Assembly: GCA_009701885.1 (NCBI GenBank)
Contig: WLJH01000015.1
Location: forward strand, 29,718 to 93,717
Length of the DNA: 64,000 nt
From: Actinomycetota bacterium
GTDB taxonomy: Bacteria; Actinomycetota; Actinomycetes; Propionibacteriales; Nocardioidaceae
Reading direction: 5' to 3'
The notes under the pieces are model-generated. The model had not been told where the DNA came from. It searched no databases and saw nothing but the letters and a program-made list of their open reading frames with translations. The translations under genes and the position numbers were made by a program. Below are positions 38,108 to 46,784 of this stretch, piece after piece; the stretch's first letter is position 1; each line of letters starts with the position of its first letter.

Positions 38108-39699
38108 CAGCGGGGGACGCGGACGAGCACCCGGCCGTGCACGCAGCGCATCGACAGCTCCCGGCCGGGGCCGATGGAGTCGCCGTCGAGCTGGCGCGGG
38201 GTGTCGGTGGCGGCGCGGACGACGACGGTCGAGCCGGTGCGGCGGTCGATGAGCGCGTCGGTGTGCGGCCGCTTGAGCAGCACCCGCCAGGCCAGGGGGA
38301 TCCAGGCCAGGAAGTTCTTCGGGTGCAGGATCACCACGTCGAGCGTGCCGTCGTCGATGGCGGCGTCGGGCAGCAGCGGCATCCCGGCCTGGAGGAACCC
38401 GACGTTGCCGACCACGACGGTGCGCGCGCGGTGCTTGGTGAACTCTCCGCCGTCGACGGAGATCTCGACCTTGACCGCGGGGAACATCAGCGACTTCAGG
38501 CCCGAGATGACGTAGGCGATCCAGCCGACCCGCTTCTTGATGTCCTCGTTGACGCCCTCCATGATCGCGGCGTCGAAGCCCATGCCGGCCATGACCATGA
38601 AGTAGCTGTCCTCGATGCCGTCGCCGGAGACCTCGACCATGTCGATGGCCCGGTCCTGGCCGGTCAGTGCGACGTCGATGGCGGCGCGGAGGTAGAGCGG
38701 GATGTCGAGGTTGCGGGCCAGCAGGTTGCCCGTGCCGGCGGGGACGATCCCGACGGGGATGCCGGTGCCGGCGAGCTCGGCGCACACCTCGCGCACGGTG
38801 CCGTCGCCGCCGCACACCAGCACCAGGTCGGCACCGGCCACGGAGGCCTCCTCGGCCATGCCGGTGCCGGGGTCCTCGACGGTGGTCAGGTGCCAGGTCG
38901 GGTCGGCCCAGCCGGCCTCGCGGGCCATCCCGGTCACGACCGTCTGGAACTGCCGGACGTCCTCGACCTTGATCGGGTTCAGCACGACGGCCAGCCGCTT
39001 GGTGCCGGGGATGGCCACCGGCAGCGGCTCGGCCTTGACGGCGTGGCTGCGCGGCAGCGGGGAGTACGCCGCCACGACGGTCAGCAGGATGGCCGCACCG
39101 AGCAGCACGCCGGCCACGACGTCGCTGGGGTAGTGCCGGCCCAGCAGCACGCGGTCCAGGCAGATCGCCACGACCACGAGCCCGACGGCGACGTACGCCG
39201 TGCGCCGCATGCTCGCCCGACGCACCAGCATCAGCACCAGCACGCAGACGACGCCGCCGAGCGCGGCGGCGGAGGAGGCGTGGCCGGAGGGGAAGGAGTT
39301 GGTCGACAGCAGCGCCTCGGGGTCCTGCCACGGGGGTCGCTCGCGGCCCAGCCACACCTTCATGCCTGTGGTGGCGGCCGCGGTCAGCCCCGGGACGAGG
39401 GCGGCGACGAGGGCCGCGCGGCGGTAGCCCTTGGCGAGCATCAGGCCCGCCACCACGACGGTGAGGACCGTCATGCCGATCGTGCCGAAGGTCAGCTCCA
39501 CCCACCGGAGCAGGTCGTAGGCGGGGGAGCCGGCATCGACGTACGGCGTCTCCGGGCCCGAGCTGCCGCGGGCATCGACGTCGGCCAGCGGGCCCCACCC
39601 CTGGACGACGGCCACGGCGAGCAGCGCGAGGCCGGCCCAGCACAGCAGCGCCCAGGCGAGCAGCAGGGAACGGGAGCGGTCGAGCACGGGCGACAGCAT
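38107..39699 (-). CDS. Bifunctional PAP2 phosphatase / diacylglycerol kinase-family lipid kinase
   Basis: A 530-residue fusion. The N-terminal half is a membrane PAP2 phosphatase with all three motifs: KVWLGRERPPW, NSFPSGHASSAAA and RVLLGRHYPSDVVAG, plus about six transmembrane helices. The C-terminal half (from about residue 235) is a soluble diacylglycerol-kinase catalytic domain with VLVCGGDGTVREVCAEL and GIVPAGTGNLLARN. The two could interconvert a lipid and its phosphate, perhaps on a polyprenyl or diacylglycerol substrate. ATG 39699 is the first codon of the membrane domain; the longer track ORFs are not homologous. Confidence 0.9.
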   Translation of the reverse strand: MLSPVLDRSRSLLLAWALLCWAGLALLAVAVVQGWGPLADVDARGSSGPETPYVDAGSPAYDLLRWVELTFGTIGMTVLTVVVAGLMLAKGYRRAALVAALVPGLTAAATTGMKVWLGRERPPWQDPEALLSTNSFPSGHASSAAALGGVVCVLVLMLVRRASMRRTAYVAVGLVVVAICLDRVLLGRHYPSDVVAGVLLGAAILLTVVAAYSPLPRSHAVKAEPLPVAIPGTKRLAVVLNPIKVEDVRQFQTVVTGMAREAGWADPTWHLTTVEDPGTGMAEEASVAGADLVLVCGGDGTVREVCAELAGTGIPVGIVPAGTGNLLARNLDIPLYLRAAIDVALTGQDRAIDMVEVSGDGIEDSYFMVMAGMGFDAAIMEGVNEDIKKRVGWIAYVISGLKSLMFPAVKVEISVDGGEFTKHRARTVVVGNVGFLQAGMPLLPDAAIDDGTLDVVILHPKNFLAWIPLAWRVLLKRPHTDALIDRRTGSTVVVRAATDTPRQLDGDSIGPGRELSMRCVHGRVLVRVPR

Positions 39700-39759
39700 G
39701 GCAGAGGGGAGGCGGCCACCAACTGGGGTGAGCCGGGGCCAGGCCCGGCCCGCCCGCGC

Positions 39760-39885
39760 TCGCCTGCTGCGCGACGCCAGGCGGGCGCGATGGCGGCGTT
39801 GCGGACGACTCGACGGGCCTGGCGGCCCGCCTTCGCGCCCGCGCCTTGCCCTCACACCCGCCTGACGCCGCTCGCGACGGCGATC
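39760..39885 (+). repeat. Dispersed repeat family G, copy 2
   Basis: It matches copy 1 (36551-36676) in inverted orientation: CGCCTGCTGCGCGAC, GCGGCGTTGC, CCTTCGC, GCGCCTTGCC and ACGCCGCTCGCGACGGCG occur in the same order and spacing. It ends about 25 bases before the serS promoter. Confidence 0.6.
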
Positions 39886-39922
39886 GCAGACGGCCCGGGC
39901 CGCCCCGGATAGCCTGCTCTGC

Positions 39923-41200
39923 ATGATCGACCCCAAGGTCCTGCGGGACGACCCCGACCGCGTCCGTGCCGCGCTCGCCAAGCGCGGGCTGTCCGACGAG
40001 GTCGTCTCCCGCTCCCTGGAGGCCGACGCCACCCGCCGGGCCGCCATCGCGACCTTCGAGGCCAAGCGCGCGGAGCAGAAGCAGCTCGGCGCCCTCATCC
40101 CGAAGGCGCAGGGTGAGGAGAAGCAGGCCCTGCTCGCGCAGACCAAGACCCTGGCAGCGGAGGTCAAGGAGGCCGAGGCCGCCCGGATCGCCGCCGACGA
40201 GACCTGGGACGCGGCGCTGAAGGAGATCCCCAACCTCGCTGCGCCCGAGGCGCCCGAGGGCGGCGAGGACGACTTCGTCGTGCTCGAGACCGTCGGGACC
40301 CCGCGCGACTTCGCCGCCGAGGGCTTCGAGCCCCGCGACCACATCGAGCTCGGCAAGCTGCTCGGCGCCATCGACATCGAGCGCGGCGCGAAGGTGTCGG
40401 GCTCGCGCTTCTACTTCCTCACCGGCGTCGGCGCGCAGCTGGAGCTGGCGCTGGTCAACCTCGCGATGGAGCAGGCCCGCGAGGCCGGCTTCACGCAGGT
40501 CATCGCGCCCTCGCTGGTCCGCCCGCGGGCCATGGACGGCACCGGCTTCCTCGGCCAGGCCGCCGACGACGTCTACCGGATCGAGGGCGAGGACCTCTAC
40601 CTCGTCGGCACCTCCGAGGTGCCGATGGCGGCCTACCACTCCGACGAGATCCTCGACCCCGCGACGCTGCCGCTGCGGTACGCCGCGTTCAGCCCCTGCT
40701 TCCGCAAGGAGGCCGGCTCGCACGGCAAGGACACCAAGGGGATCATCCGCGTCCACTGGTTCGACAAGGTCGAGATGTTCGTCTACACGACCCTCGAGGA
40801 GTCCTACGCCGAGCACGAGCGGCTGCTGCAGTGGGAGCGTGACTTCCTCGACAAGCTCGAGCTGGCCTACCGCGTCATCGACGTCGCCGCCGGCGACCTG
40901 GGGCTCTCGGCGATCCGCAAGTTCGACTGCGAGGCGTGGATCCCCACGCAGGGCAAGTACCGCGAGCTCACCTCGACCTCCAACTGCACCGAGTTCCAGA
41001 GCCGTCGCCTCGACATCAGGGGTCGGTTCGAGGACGGCACCAAGCCGCTGGCCACGCTCAACGGCACGCTCTGCGCGATGACGCGGACCATCGTGGCGAT
41101 CCTCGAGACCCACCAGCAGGCTGACGGCTCGGTGAGGGTCCCGAAGGCCCTGCAGCCGCACATGGGCGGCCTCGAGGTGCTCAGGCCGCTCGGTGGCTGA
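39923..41200 (+). CDS. serS: Seryl-tRNA synthetase
   Basis: A 425-residue class II synthetase. It has the N-terminal antiparallel coiled coil that grips the long variable arm of tRNA-Ser (KRGLSDEVV...[22 protein letters not shown], about residues 15-95), then motif 2 [27 protein letters not shown] and motif 3 [26 protein letters not shown] lies 7 bases before the ATG, so no T-box or leader is possible. Two tRNA-Ser genes are in the same window. The next gene overlaps its end by 8 bases. Confidence 0.96.
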   Translation: MIDPKVLRDDPDRVRAALAKRGLSDEVVSRSLEADATRRAAIATFEAKRAEQKQLGALIPKAQGEEKQALLAQTKTLAAEVKEAEAARIAADETWDAALKEIPNLAAPEAPEGGEDDFVVLETVGTPRDFAAEGFEPRDHIELGKLLGAIDIERGAKVSGSRFYFLTGVGAQLELALVNLAMEQAREAGFTQVIAPSLVRPRAMDGTGFLGQAADDVYRIEGEDLYLVGTSEVPMAAYHSDEILDPATLPLRYAAFSPCFRKEAGSHGKDTKGIIRVHWFDKVEMFVYTTLEESYAEHERLLQWERDFLDKLELAYRVIDVAAGDLGLSAIRKFDCEAWIPTQGKYRELTSTSNCTEFQSRRLDIRGRFEDGTKPLATLNGTLCAMTRTIVAILETHQQADGSVRVPKALQPHMGGLEVLRPLGG

Positions 41201-42047
41201 CCCCGGCGTGGGCCCTCGGGAGGGCTGGGTCCCCAAGCTGGTCGCCCTCGACATCGACGGCACCCTCCTGCGCTGGGTCGAGGGAGCCGGCATGACGCAC
41301 GCCGACGTCGCGCCCGCGGTCCGCGACGCCGTACGCCGGGCGCAGGACGCCGGCGCCCACGTGGTGCTGGCCAGCGGCCGCTCCCCGCACGGCATGACCC
41401 CGGTCGCCGACATGCTCGACCTCCACGCCGGGCCCGACGGCGAGGTCGAACCCGTGTGGGTCGTGGCCTCCAACGGTGCCGTCGTCTTCCGCTACCCGAC
41501 CCTCGAAGTCGTGCACGAGGAGACCTTCGACGCCCGCGCCGCGGTGGCCGCCGTGCTCGAGGAGCACCCGGGTGCGCTGGTCGGGGTCGAGGAGCGCGGC
41601 CGCGGCTACCGCGTCAACAAGCCCTTCCCCGACGGCGAGCTGTCGGGGGAGATGATCCCGACGCCGCTGGAGGAGATGGTCGCCGAGCCGGTCAGCCGTG
41701 TGATCATCCGCGACCCCGAGGCCACCGCCGAGGACTTCGTGGCGCTCGCGGAGCGGCTGGGCCTGCACGGCACCGACTACGTCGTGGGCTGGACGGCGTG
41801 GATGGACCTCGCACCCGTCGGCGTCTCCAAGGCCTCGGGGCTGCAGTTGGTCTGCGACCGCCTCGGCGTCTCGGCCGAGGACGCGCTGGCGATCGGCGAC
41901 GGCCGCAACGACCTGGAGATGCTGGCCTGGGCCGGGCGCGGCGTCGCGATGGGCCAGGCGATCGAGGAGGTCCGCGCCGCTGCCGACGACGTCACCGCAC
42001 CGGTCGACGAGGACGGCGCGGCACTCGAGCTGGGGCGGTACTTCTGA
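41193..42047 (+). CDS. HAD hydrolase, Cof-type, first copy
   Basis: A 284-residue HAD-superfamily phosphatase with motif [11 protein letters not shown] (nucleophile Asp), motif II LASGRS, Lys in [10 protein letters not shown] and motif [18 protein letters not shown]. The Cof-type cap suggests sugar-phosphate or cofactor phosphate substrates. It starts with GTG inside serS (8-base overlap) and is followed directly by a GNAT gene and a second HAD gene, so these four are one transcription unit. Confidence 0.9.
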   Translation: MADPGVGPREGWVPKLVALDIDGTLLRWVEGAGMTHADVAPAVRDAVRRAQDAGAHVVLASGRSPHGMTPVADMLDLHAGPDGEVEPVWVVASNGAVVFRYPTLEVVHEETFDARAAVAAVLEEHPGALVGVEERGRGYRVNKPFPDGELSGEMIPTPLEEMVAEPVSRVIIRDPEATAEDFVALAERLGLHGTDYVVGWTAWMDLAPVGVSKASGLQLVCDRLGVSAEDALAIGDGRNDLEMLAWAGRGVAMGQAIEEVRAAADDVTAPVDEDGAALELGRYF

Positions 42048-42067
42048 GCACGCCCGCCCCTGCCCCC

Positions 42068-42553
42068 GTGCTCACCACCGAGCGCCTCGTCCTGCCGCTG
42101 TGGTCCTCCGACGTGGTCGCCGACCTCCGCGCCGGTCGCCGCCGCCCGGAGTGGCACCGCGACTTCCCGCGCACCGACGACCTCGACGCCGCGACGCTCT
42201 GGACCGACGGTGACCCGTGGGGTCCGCGCAGCATCGTGCGCGGCACCACCGTGCTGGGCTCGATCGGCTGCTTCGGCCCGCCCTCGCTCGCGCCGGACGA
42301 GGTGCTGGAGACCGAGGTCGGCTACGGGCTGGTCCCCGAGGCGCGCGGCTGGGGCTTCGCCACCGAGGCGCTCGCCGCGGTGCTGGCCGCCGCCGACGCC
42401 GCCGGGGTCCGGCTGCGCGCGAACGTCGAGCCCGACAACGCCGCCGGCCTCCGCGTGCTCGCGAAGAGCGGTTTCACCAGCCTGCGTGGTGCCGACGAGG
42501 AGGGCCGGCTCGTGATGGCCCGCCCGCTGCCGCCGGAGGTCTCCCGTGGCTGA
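42068..42553 (+). CDS. GNAT-family N-acetyltransferase
   Basis: A 161-residue acetyltransferase of the RimJ/RimL type: MLTTERLVLPLWSSDVV at the N-terminus, EVGYGLVPEARGWGFATEALAAVLAAA as the acetyl-CoA-binding motif (R/Q-x-x-G-x-G/A) and NAAGLRVLAKSGF at the end. I choose GTG 42068, where homologous sequence begins; the frame is open further back and a CTG at 42044 overlapping the previous stop is an alternative. It is followed by an 8-base overlap with the next gene. Confidence 0.82.
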   Translation: MLTTERLVLPLWSSDVVADLRAGRRRPEWHRDFPRTDDLDAATLWTDGDPWGPRSIVRGTTVLGSIGCFGPPSLAPDEVLETEVGYGLVPEARGWGFATEALAAVLAAADAAGVRLRANVEPDNAAGLRVLAKSGFTSLRGADEEGRLVMARPLPPEVSRG

Positions 42554-43349
42554 GCACCCCCGCCCCCGCCTGGTCGCCACCGACCTCGACGGCACCCTGG
42601 TCGACCGCGACGGCAACGTCTCCGAGTACACGCGCGAGGTCCTGCTGGAGGTCGAGCGCCTCGGGGTCCCGGTCGTCTTCGTGACCGGCCGCCCCCTGCG
42701 CTGGGCCCGCGACGTCTTCGAGCACGTCGGCTCCCACGGCCTCGCGGTGATCTCCAACGGTGCGGCCGTCTGGGACGTGGCCGCCGACCGTGCGCGGCTC
42801 GAGCGCCCGATCACCCCCGAGGCCGGGCGCGAGTTCGCCCGCCTGCTGCGCGAGGCGGTGCCGGGCACGGCGTACGCCGTCGAGACCCTGGCCGGCATCG
42901 AGCTGGAGCCGGGGTTCATGGAGCGCTACCCGATCCCCGACGTCGTGCGGCGCGCGCACGTCGACGAGCTGCTCGACGCCGGCGCCTGGAAGCTCCTGGC
43001 GCGGCACGAGGAGCTGTCACCGCAGGAGTTCTGGGACCGTGCGGAGGCGGCGACCGGCGACCGCCTGACCATCACCTGGTCGAGCTCCACCACGCTGCTG
43101 GAGATCAGCGCCGCGCAGGTCACGAAGGCCTCGACGCTGGCGATGGTCTGCGCCGACCTGGGGATCGGCCCGGAGGAGGTCATCGCGTTCGGCGACATGC
43201 CCAACGACATCCCGATGCTCTCGTGGGCCGGCCGCTCGTGGGCGATGGCCGACGCCCACCCGACGGTGGTCGAGGTCGCCGACGAGGTCGCGCCGAGCCA
43301 TCACGAGGACGGCGTGGCCCGGGTCCTGGCTGGTGTCTTCGACCTGTGA
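42546..43349 (+). CDS. HAD hydrolase, Cof-type, second copy
   Basis: A 267-residue paralog of the HAD protein at 41193: motif I LVATDLDGTLVDRDG, motif II FVTGRP, Lys in AQVTKASTLAMV and motif IV AFGDMPNDIPMLSWAG. The two flank the GNAT gene and probably arose by duplication. GTG start with 8-base overlap to the GNAT gene. Its substrate is unknown. Confidence 0.9.
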   Translation: MAEHPRPRLVATDLDGTLVDRDGNVSEYTREVLLEVERLGVPVVFVTGRPLRWARDVFEHVGSHGLAVISNGAAVWDVAADRARLERPITPEAGREFARLLREAVPGTAYAVETLAGIELEPGFMERYPIPDVVRRAHVDELLDAGAWKLLARHEELSPQEFWDRAEAATGDRLTITWSSSTTLLEISAAQVTKASTLAMVCADLGIGPEEVIAFGDMPNDIPMLSWAGRSWAMADAHPTVVEVADEVAPSHHEDGVARVLAGVFDL

Positions 43350-43366
43350 CCTGCTTCCATGGCCCG

Positions 43367-44020
43367 GTGCTGACGACCGCCCGCATCCTCGCCGCGACGC
43401 TGCTCACCAGCGCGCTGGCCGGGGCCGGTGCCGTCACCCTGGTGGCCGGCCCGCCGGCGTACGCCGCCCCGGAGCCGTCCTGCACCGACGTCGGCGTGCC
43501 CACCCAGACCCGCCAGGCGCAGGCCGTCTTCACCGGCGAGGTCCGCTCGGTCACGACCAGCCCGGTCGAGGGCGACCGTCGCGGGGTGGAGCTCGTGCAC
43601 GAGGTCACCGTCGAGGCCGTCTACAAGGCCGCGCGGGTCGACGTCCCCGCCGAGCTGCAGGTCCTCACCACCCGCGGCGTGCCCGGCGCCTGCAACCTCG
43701 GACGCCTCGCGGAGGGCGAGCAGGTCGTGTTCTTCGTGCGTGCGCAGACCGACGAGGAGGGCCAGGTCGCCGAGCCGCTGGTCTTCGTCGCCTCCGGTGA
43801 CTCCGGCACCGCCGCCGCCGACGCCGACCTGCTCGACGCTGTCGAGCGCATCCTGCCCAACCCCTCGCCGCCGGTCCCCGCGGACCCGGCACAGGCGGAG
43901 TTCGAGCCGCTCCCGGTCGACGAGCCCGCCCCGCTCAGCCGCGCCGTGGCCCCGGGCGCCGCGCTCGTCGTCGCCGGGCTGCTCGGGCTCTTCGTCGTAC
44001 GCCGGCTCAACCGCCGCTGA
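43367..44020 (+). CDS. Secreted, C-terminally membrane-anchored protein (NTR/TIMP-like domain)
   Basis: About 217 residues: a signal peptide (LTTARILAATLLTSALAGAGAVTLVAGPPAYA), a domain beginning SCTDVGVPTQTRQAQAVFTGEVRSV that resembles netrin/TIMP-like beta-barrels, a Pro-rich stalk and a C-terminal transmembrane helix with a basic end (GAALVVAGLLGLFVVRRLNRR). So it is an extracellular domain held at the membrane. The family call is by eye and tentative. GTG 43367 gives the best signal peptide; GTG 43346 overlaps the upstream stop and is possible. Confidence 0.65.
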   Translation: MLTTARILAATLLTSALAGAGAVTLVAGPPAYAAPEPSCTDVGVPTQTRQAQAVFTGEVRSVTTSPVEGDRRGVELVHEVTVEAVYKAARVDVPAELQVLTTRGVPGACNLGRLAEGEQVVFFVRAQTDEEGQVAEPLVFVASGDSGTAAADADLLDAVERILPNPSPPVPADPAQAEFEPLPVDEPAPLSRAVAPGAALVVAGLLGLFVVRRLNRR

Positions 44021-44033
44021 GGCCGGTCGGGCC

Positions 44034-44099
44034 GGGTTCGTCGGCTACCCGACAAACCTTGCGTCCGCGCCGGGCCGGGTTCGTCGGCTCCCCGACAAA
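44034..44099. repeat. GGTTCGTCGGCTNCCCGACAAAC direct repeat, two copies
   Basis: GGGTTCGTCGGCTACCCGAC (44035) and GGGTTCGTCGGCTCCCCGAC (near 44077), each continuing AAAC, lie in the convergent gap before the terminator hairpin; a third partial ACCCGACAAATC lies near 44153. Each is itself a weak hairpin (GTCGG...CCGAC). Confidence 0.55.
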
Positions 44100-44141
44100 C
44101 CCGGAAGTCCCACGACAGAACTTCGTCGTGGGACTTCCGGG
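44100..44141. terminator. Perfect 17-bp hairpin between convergent genes
   Basis: CCCGGAAGTCCCACGAC (44100-44116) and its exact inverse (44125-44141) enclose an 8-base loop. It lies between the anchored secreted protein and bpa. Confidence 0.75.
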
Positions 44142-44268
44142 TATCGACGTCACCCGACAAATCTCGCGGCGCGCCCCATCGGCGCAGGACCGTACTGAGC
44201 CGCCCCGGCCCACGAGGCGAGTGGAGTGCGTACGACGCGGCAGCCGCGTCATGCGCACTCCGGTCGGG

Positions 44269-44895
44269 TCAGAGGTACATGCCCCCGGAGTCGCCCGGCG
44301 CGTGCGGCGCCTCGGCGCCGGGCTGCGGGGCCGCCCCGCCCGGACCGACCGGCAGCCCGCGGCGCATCTGCTCGAACTGCGCCCGCGCCGCCATCTGCTG
44401 GGCGTAGATCGCGGTCTGCAGGCCGTGGAACAGTCCCTCGAGCCAGCCGACCAGCTGGGCCTGGGCGATGCGGAGCTCCCCCTCGGACGGGGTGACGTCC
44501 TCGGTGAAGGGCAGCGAGAGCCGGTGCAGCTCCTCGACCAGCTCGGGGGCAAGGCCGGCCTCGAGCTCGGTGATGGAGGCGGCGTGGATGTCGCGGAGGC
44601 GGTTGCGGCTGGCCTCGTCGAGGGGGGCCGCCTTCACCTCCTCGAGGAGCTGGCGGATCATCCCGCCGATCCGCATGACCTTCGCCGGCTGCTCCACCAG
44701 CTCGGTGATGTGCCGCTCGTCGTCGTCCTCGTCGTCCTCGGACTGCCCCGCCGCTGCGGCGGCCAGGGCCTGCGCCTGCGCGGCGGGGATGGTGCCGAGG
44801 GGCTGACCGTCAGGACCGACGACGACCACGACCTGCTCGCCGTCGGCGTCGGGACCGCCCTGCTGGTCGGCCGGGGCCTGCTGCTGCTCGCTCAT
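44269..44895 (-). CDS. bpa: Bacterial proteasome activator Bpa (PafE-like)
   Basis: A 208-residue protein matching Bpa/PafE, the ATP-independent ring that opens the 20S proteasome gate in actinobacteria. The four-helix core is ITELVEQPAKVMRIGGMIRQLLEEVKAAPLDEASRNRLRDIHAASITELEAGLAPELVEELHRLSLPF. The N-terminal 60 residues are acidic and unstructured. The C-terminus ends GGMYL, matching the HbYX-like GQYL docking tail. It implies proteasome genes elsewhere in the genome. ATG 44895 has TACGGT 7 bases upstream. Confidence 0.92.
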   Translation of the reverse strand: MSEQQQAPADQQGGPDADGEQVVVVVGPDGQPLGTIPAAQAQALAAAAAGQSEDDEDDDERHITELVEQPAKVMRIGGMIRQLLEEVKAAPLDEASRNRLRDIHAASITELEAGLAPELVEELHRLSLPFTEDVTPSEGELRIAQAQLVGWLEGLFHGLQTAIYAQQMAARAQFEQMRRGLPVGPGGAAPQPGAEAPHAPGDSGGMYL

Positions 44896-44909
44896 GTCGC
44901 CCACCGTAG

Positions 44910-45893
44910 TCACGCCCCGGTGGTGAGCAGGATCTTGCCCGTGTGGGCGCCGGACTCCATCAGCTCGTGGGCCGCGACTGCCTCCTCCAGCGGCATCGTG
45001 GTGTGCACGACCGGGCGCACGCTGCCGTCGGCGACCAGCGGCCAGACGTGCTCCACGACGCCTGCGCAGATCGCCGACTTTCCCTCCACCGGACGCGAGC
45101 GCAGCGACGTCGCGATCACGGCGCCGCGCTTGCGCAGCAGGGCGTTGATGTCGAGCTCGGCCTTCGAGCCGCCCTGCATGCCGATCACGACCAGCCGGCC
45201 CTCGAGCGCCAGGACGTCGACGTTGCGGGAGAGGTACTTCGCGCCCATGTTGTCCAGCACCACGTCGGCGCCATGGCCGCCGGTGGCCTCGCGCACGACC
45301 TCCACGAAGTCCTGCTCGCGGTAGTCGATCGTGATGTCGGCGCCCAGCGAGCGGCAGAACGCCAGCTTCTCCGCGGTCCCACCGGTCGTGGCCACCCGCG
45401 CCCCCAGGGCGTGGGCGAGCTGGATCGCGAACGTCCCGATCCCGCCCGCGCCGCCGTGCACGAGCAGCGTCTCGTCGGGGCGCAGGCCGGCCACCATGAA
45501 GACGTTGGACCACACGGTCGCCGCGACCTCCGGCAGCGCGGCGGCCGTCAGCAGGTCGACCCCGGCGGGCACCGGCATGACCTGCCCCGCGGGCACGGCC
45601 ACCTTCTCGGCGTACCCGCCTCCCGCGAGCAGCGCGCACACCTCCTGGCCCGTCTCGAGCCCGGTCACGCCCTCGCCGAGCGCCAGCACCCGGCCCGAGC
45701 ACTCCATCCCGATGATCTCCGAGGCGCCCGGGGGCGGGGGGTAGAAGCCGCGGCGCTGCAGCAGGTCGGCCCGGTTGAGCCCCGCGGCGACCACCTCGAG
45801 CAGCACCTCGCCGGCTCCGGCGACAGGATCGGGTACGTCGGTGACGGACAGGACCTCGGGACCACCGGTCCCCTGGGCGACGACGGCACGCAT
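44910..45893 (-). CDS. NAD(P)H:quinone oxidoreductase (zinc-free MDR family)
   Basis: A 327-residue medium-chain reductase of the quinone-oxidoreductase/zeta-crystallin type. The GroES-like N-terminal half has GLNRADLLQRRGFYPPPPGASEIIGMECSG, and the Rossmann half has LLVHGGAGGIGTFAIQLAHALGARV. There are no structural zinc cysteines. It probably reduces quinones with NADPH. TAGCGT lies 7 bases before the ATG. The bpa gene follows 14 bases downstream but has its own promoter. Confidence 0.9.
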   Translation of the reverse strand: MRAVVAQGTGGPEVLSVTDVPDPVAGAGEVLLEVVAAGLNRADLLQRRGFYPPPPGASEIIGMECSGRVLALGEGVTGLETGQEVCALLAGGGYAEKVAVPAGQVMPVPAGVDLLTAAALPEVAATVWSNVFMVAGLRPDETLLVHGGAGGIGTFAIQLAHALGARVATTGGTAEKLAFCRSLGADITIDYREQDFVEVVREATGGHGADVVLDNMGAKYLSRNVDVLALEGRLVVIGMQGGSKAELDINALLRKRGAVIATSLRSRPVEGKSAICAGVVEHVWPLVADGSVRPVVHTTMPLEEAVAAHELMESGAHTGKILLTTGA

Positions 45894-46035
45894 GGCCGCG
45901 ACGCTACCCAGCCGCCCGGGTGCCGGCCTCGCCCGCCCGGGGTGGCTCGCCCGCTCGGGGTGCTGGGCCCGCGTGCGTCGCCGGTGACCGGGGGTGCCGA
46001 CAGCCGGTCCGACCGTGCCCGCCGTGCCCGCCGGG

Positions 46036-46140
46036 GTCGAGGTGCGGGTCGAGGTGCGAGTCGAGGTGCGAGTCGAGGTGCGGGGACGCGCAGGAGCGCG
46101 TCCTCAGGCCTCGACCCAGGCCTCGACCCAGGCCTCGACC
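46036..46140. repeat. Two mutually inverted 12-bp tandem arrays
   Basis: GTCGAGGTGCGR is repeated four times exactly (46036-46083), and 21 bases later CAGGCCTCGACC three times (46105-46140). Each GGTCGAGG of the first array is the inverse of CCTCGACC in the second, so the arrays can pair as stems. A further GGTCGAGGTGCGGGCGGAGC is at 46187. They occupy the 349-base gap between the quinone oxidoreductase and DUF6457 genes, in which I see no gene. Confidence 0.75.
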
Positions 46141-46242
46141 CGAGAGGGGCTGTCCCGCTGGTGGAGCTGCGCCGGGCTGTCCCGGTGGTCGAGGTGCGGG
46201 CGGAGCGAGCCACGAGACCCGCCCGCGCCGTACGCCGGCGGC

Positions 46243-46572
46243 TCAGGCGTCCTCGAGGTCCCGCACGTCCGCGGTGTGGTCCACGGCGCTGTCGTCGGGG
46301 ACCTCGACGTCCACCTTCGGCTCGTCGGCACCGCGCGGCCGGTCCCAGGACTCGGCGAGGGCGCGGGCGCGGCCGGCCAGCTCCTCGACCTTCTCGGGGT
46401 CGGCGCCCTGGCGCCCGGCGGCCAGGCCGAGCAGGAACGTCGAGATCGGCGCCGCGGGACGCGTGACGTTGTGCGCGGCGACCCTGGCCAGGTCCAGCAC
46501 GAGGCCCTCGTCGACCTCGGCGTCGAGGTCCAGCGCGTCGCAGAGCTCGTCGATCCAGTCGTGCAGGTTCAC
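46243..46572 (-). CDS. DUF6457 protein (molybdopterin guanylyltransferase-associated)
   Basis: A 109-residue helical protein (NLHDWIDELCDALDLDAEVDEGLVLDLARVAAHNVTRPAAPISTFLLGLAAGRQG). This matches DUF6457, which in actinobacteria is encoded next to or fused with MobA-like nucleotidyltransferases, as here. GTG 46572 is the start of the homologous part. The 212 bases between it and the mobA-like gene hold no gene I can see. Confidence 0.8.
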   Translation of the reverse strand: MNLHDWIDELCDALDLDAEVDEGLVLDLARVAAHNVTRPAAPISTFLLGLAAGRQGADPEKVEELAGRARALAESWDRPRGADEPKVDVEVPDDSAVDHTADVRDLEDA

Positions 46573-46784
46573 TCGGCCCACTATCCGCGGGGCCACCACG
46601 GGCGACAAGCCCCCGGCAGGGTCCGGGCGCGTCGCGGGCCCGACCCTGGGCGTGCCGTCTGGTCGCGCGGGCTCGTCAGACGACGTACACAAGCGCCTCG
46701 CGCCGGCCACGCCCCCGGGGGACGGGCCCGCCGCACCTGACTTCGGTACGTCGGTTGACGAGCGGCCCGGTCGCCGCCGCGGAC

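Noticed and set aside
39700-39922. T-box or other leader RNA upstream of serS
   Set aside because: The -10 TAGCCT lies 7 bases before the ATG, leaving no leader, and the upstream sequence is the dispersed family G repeat.
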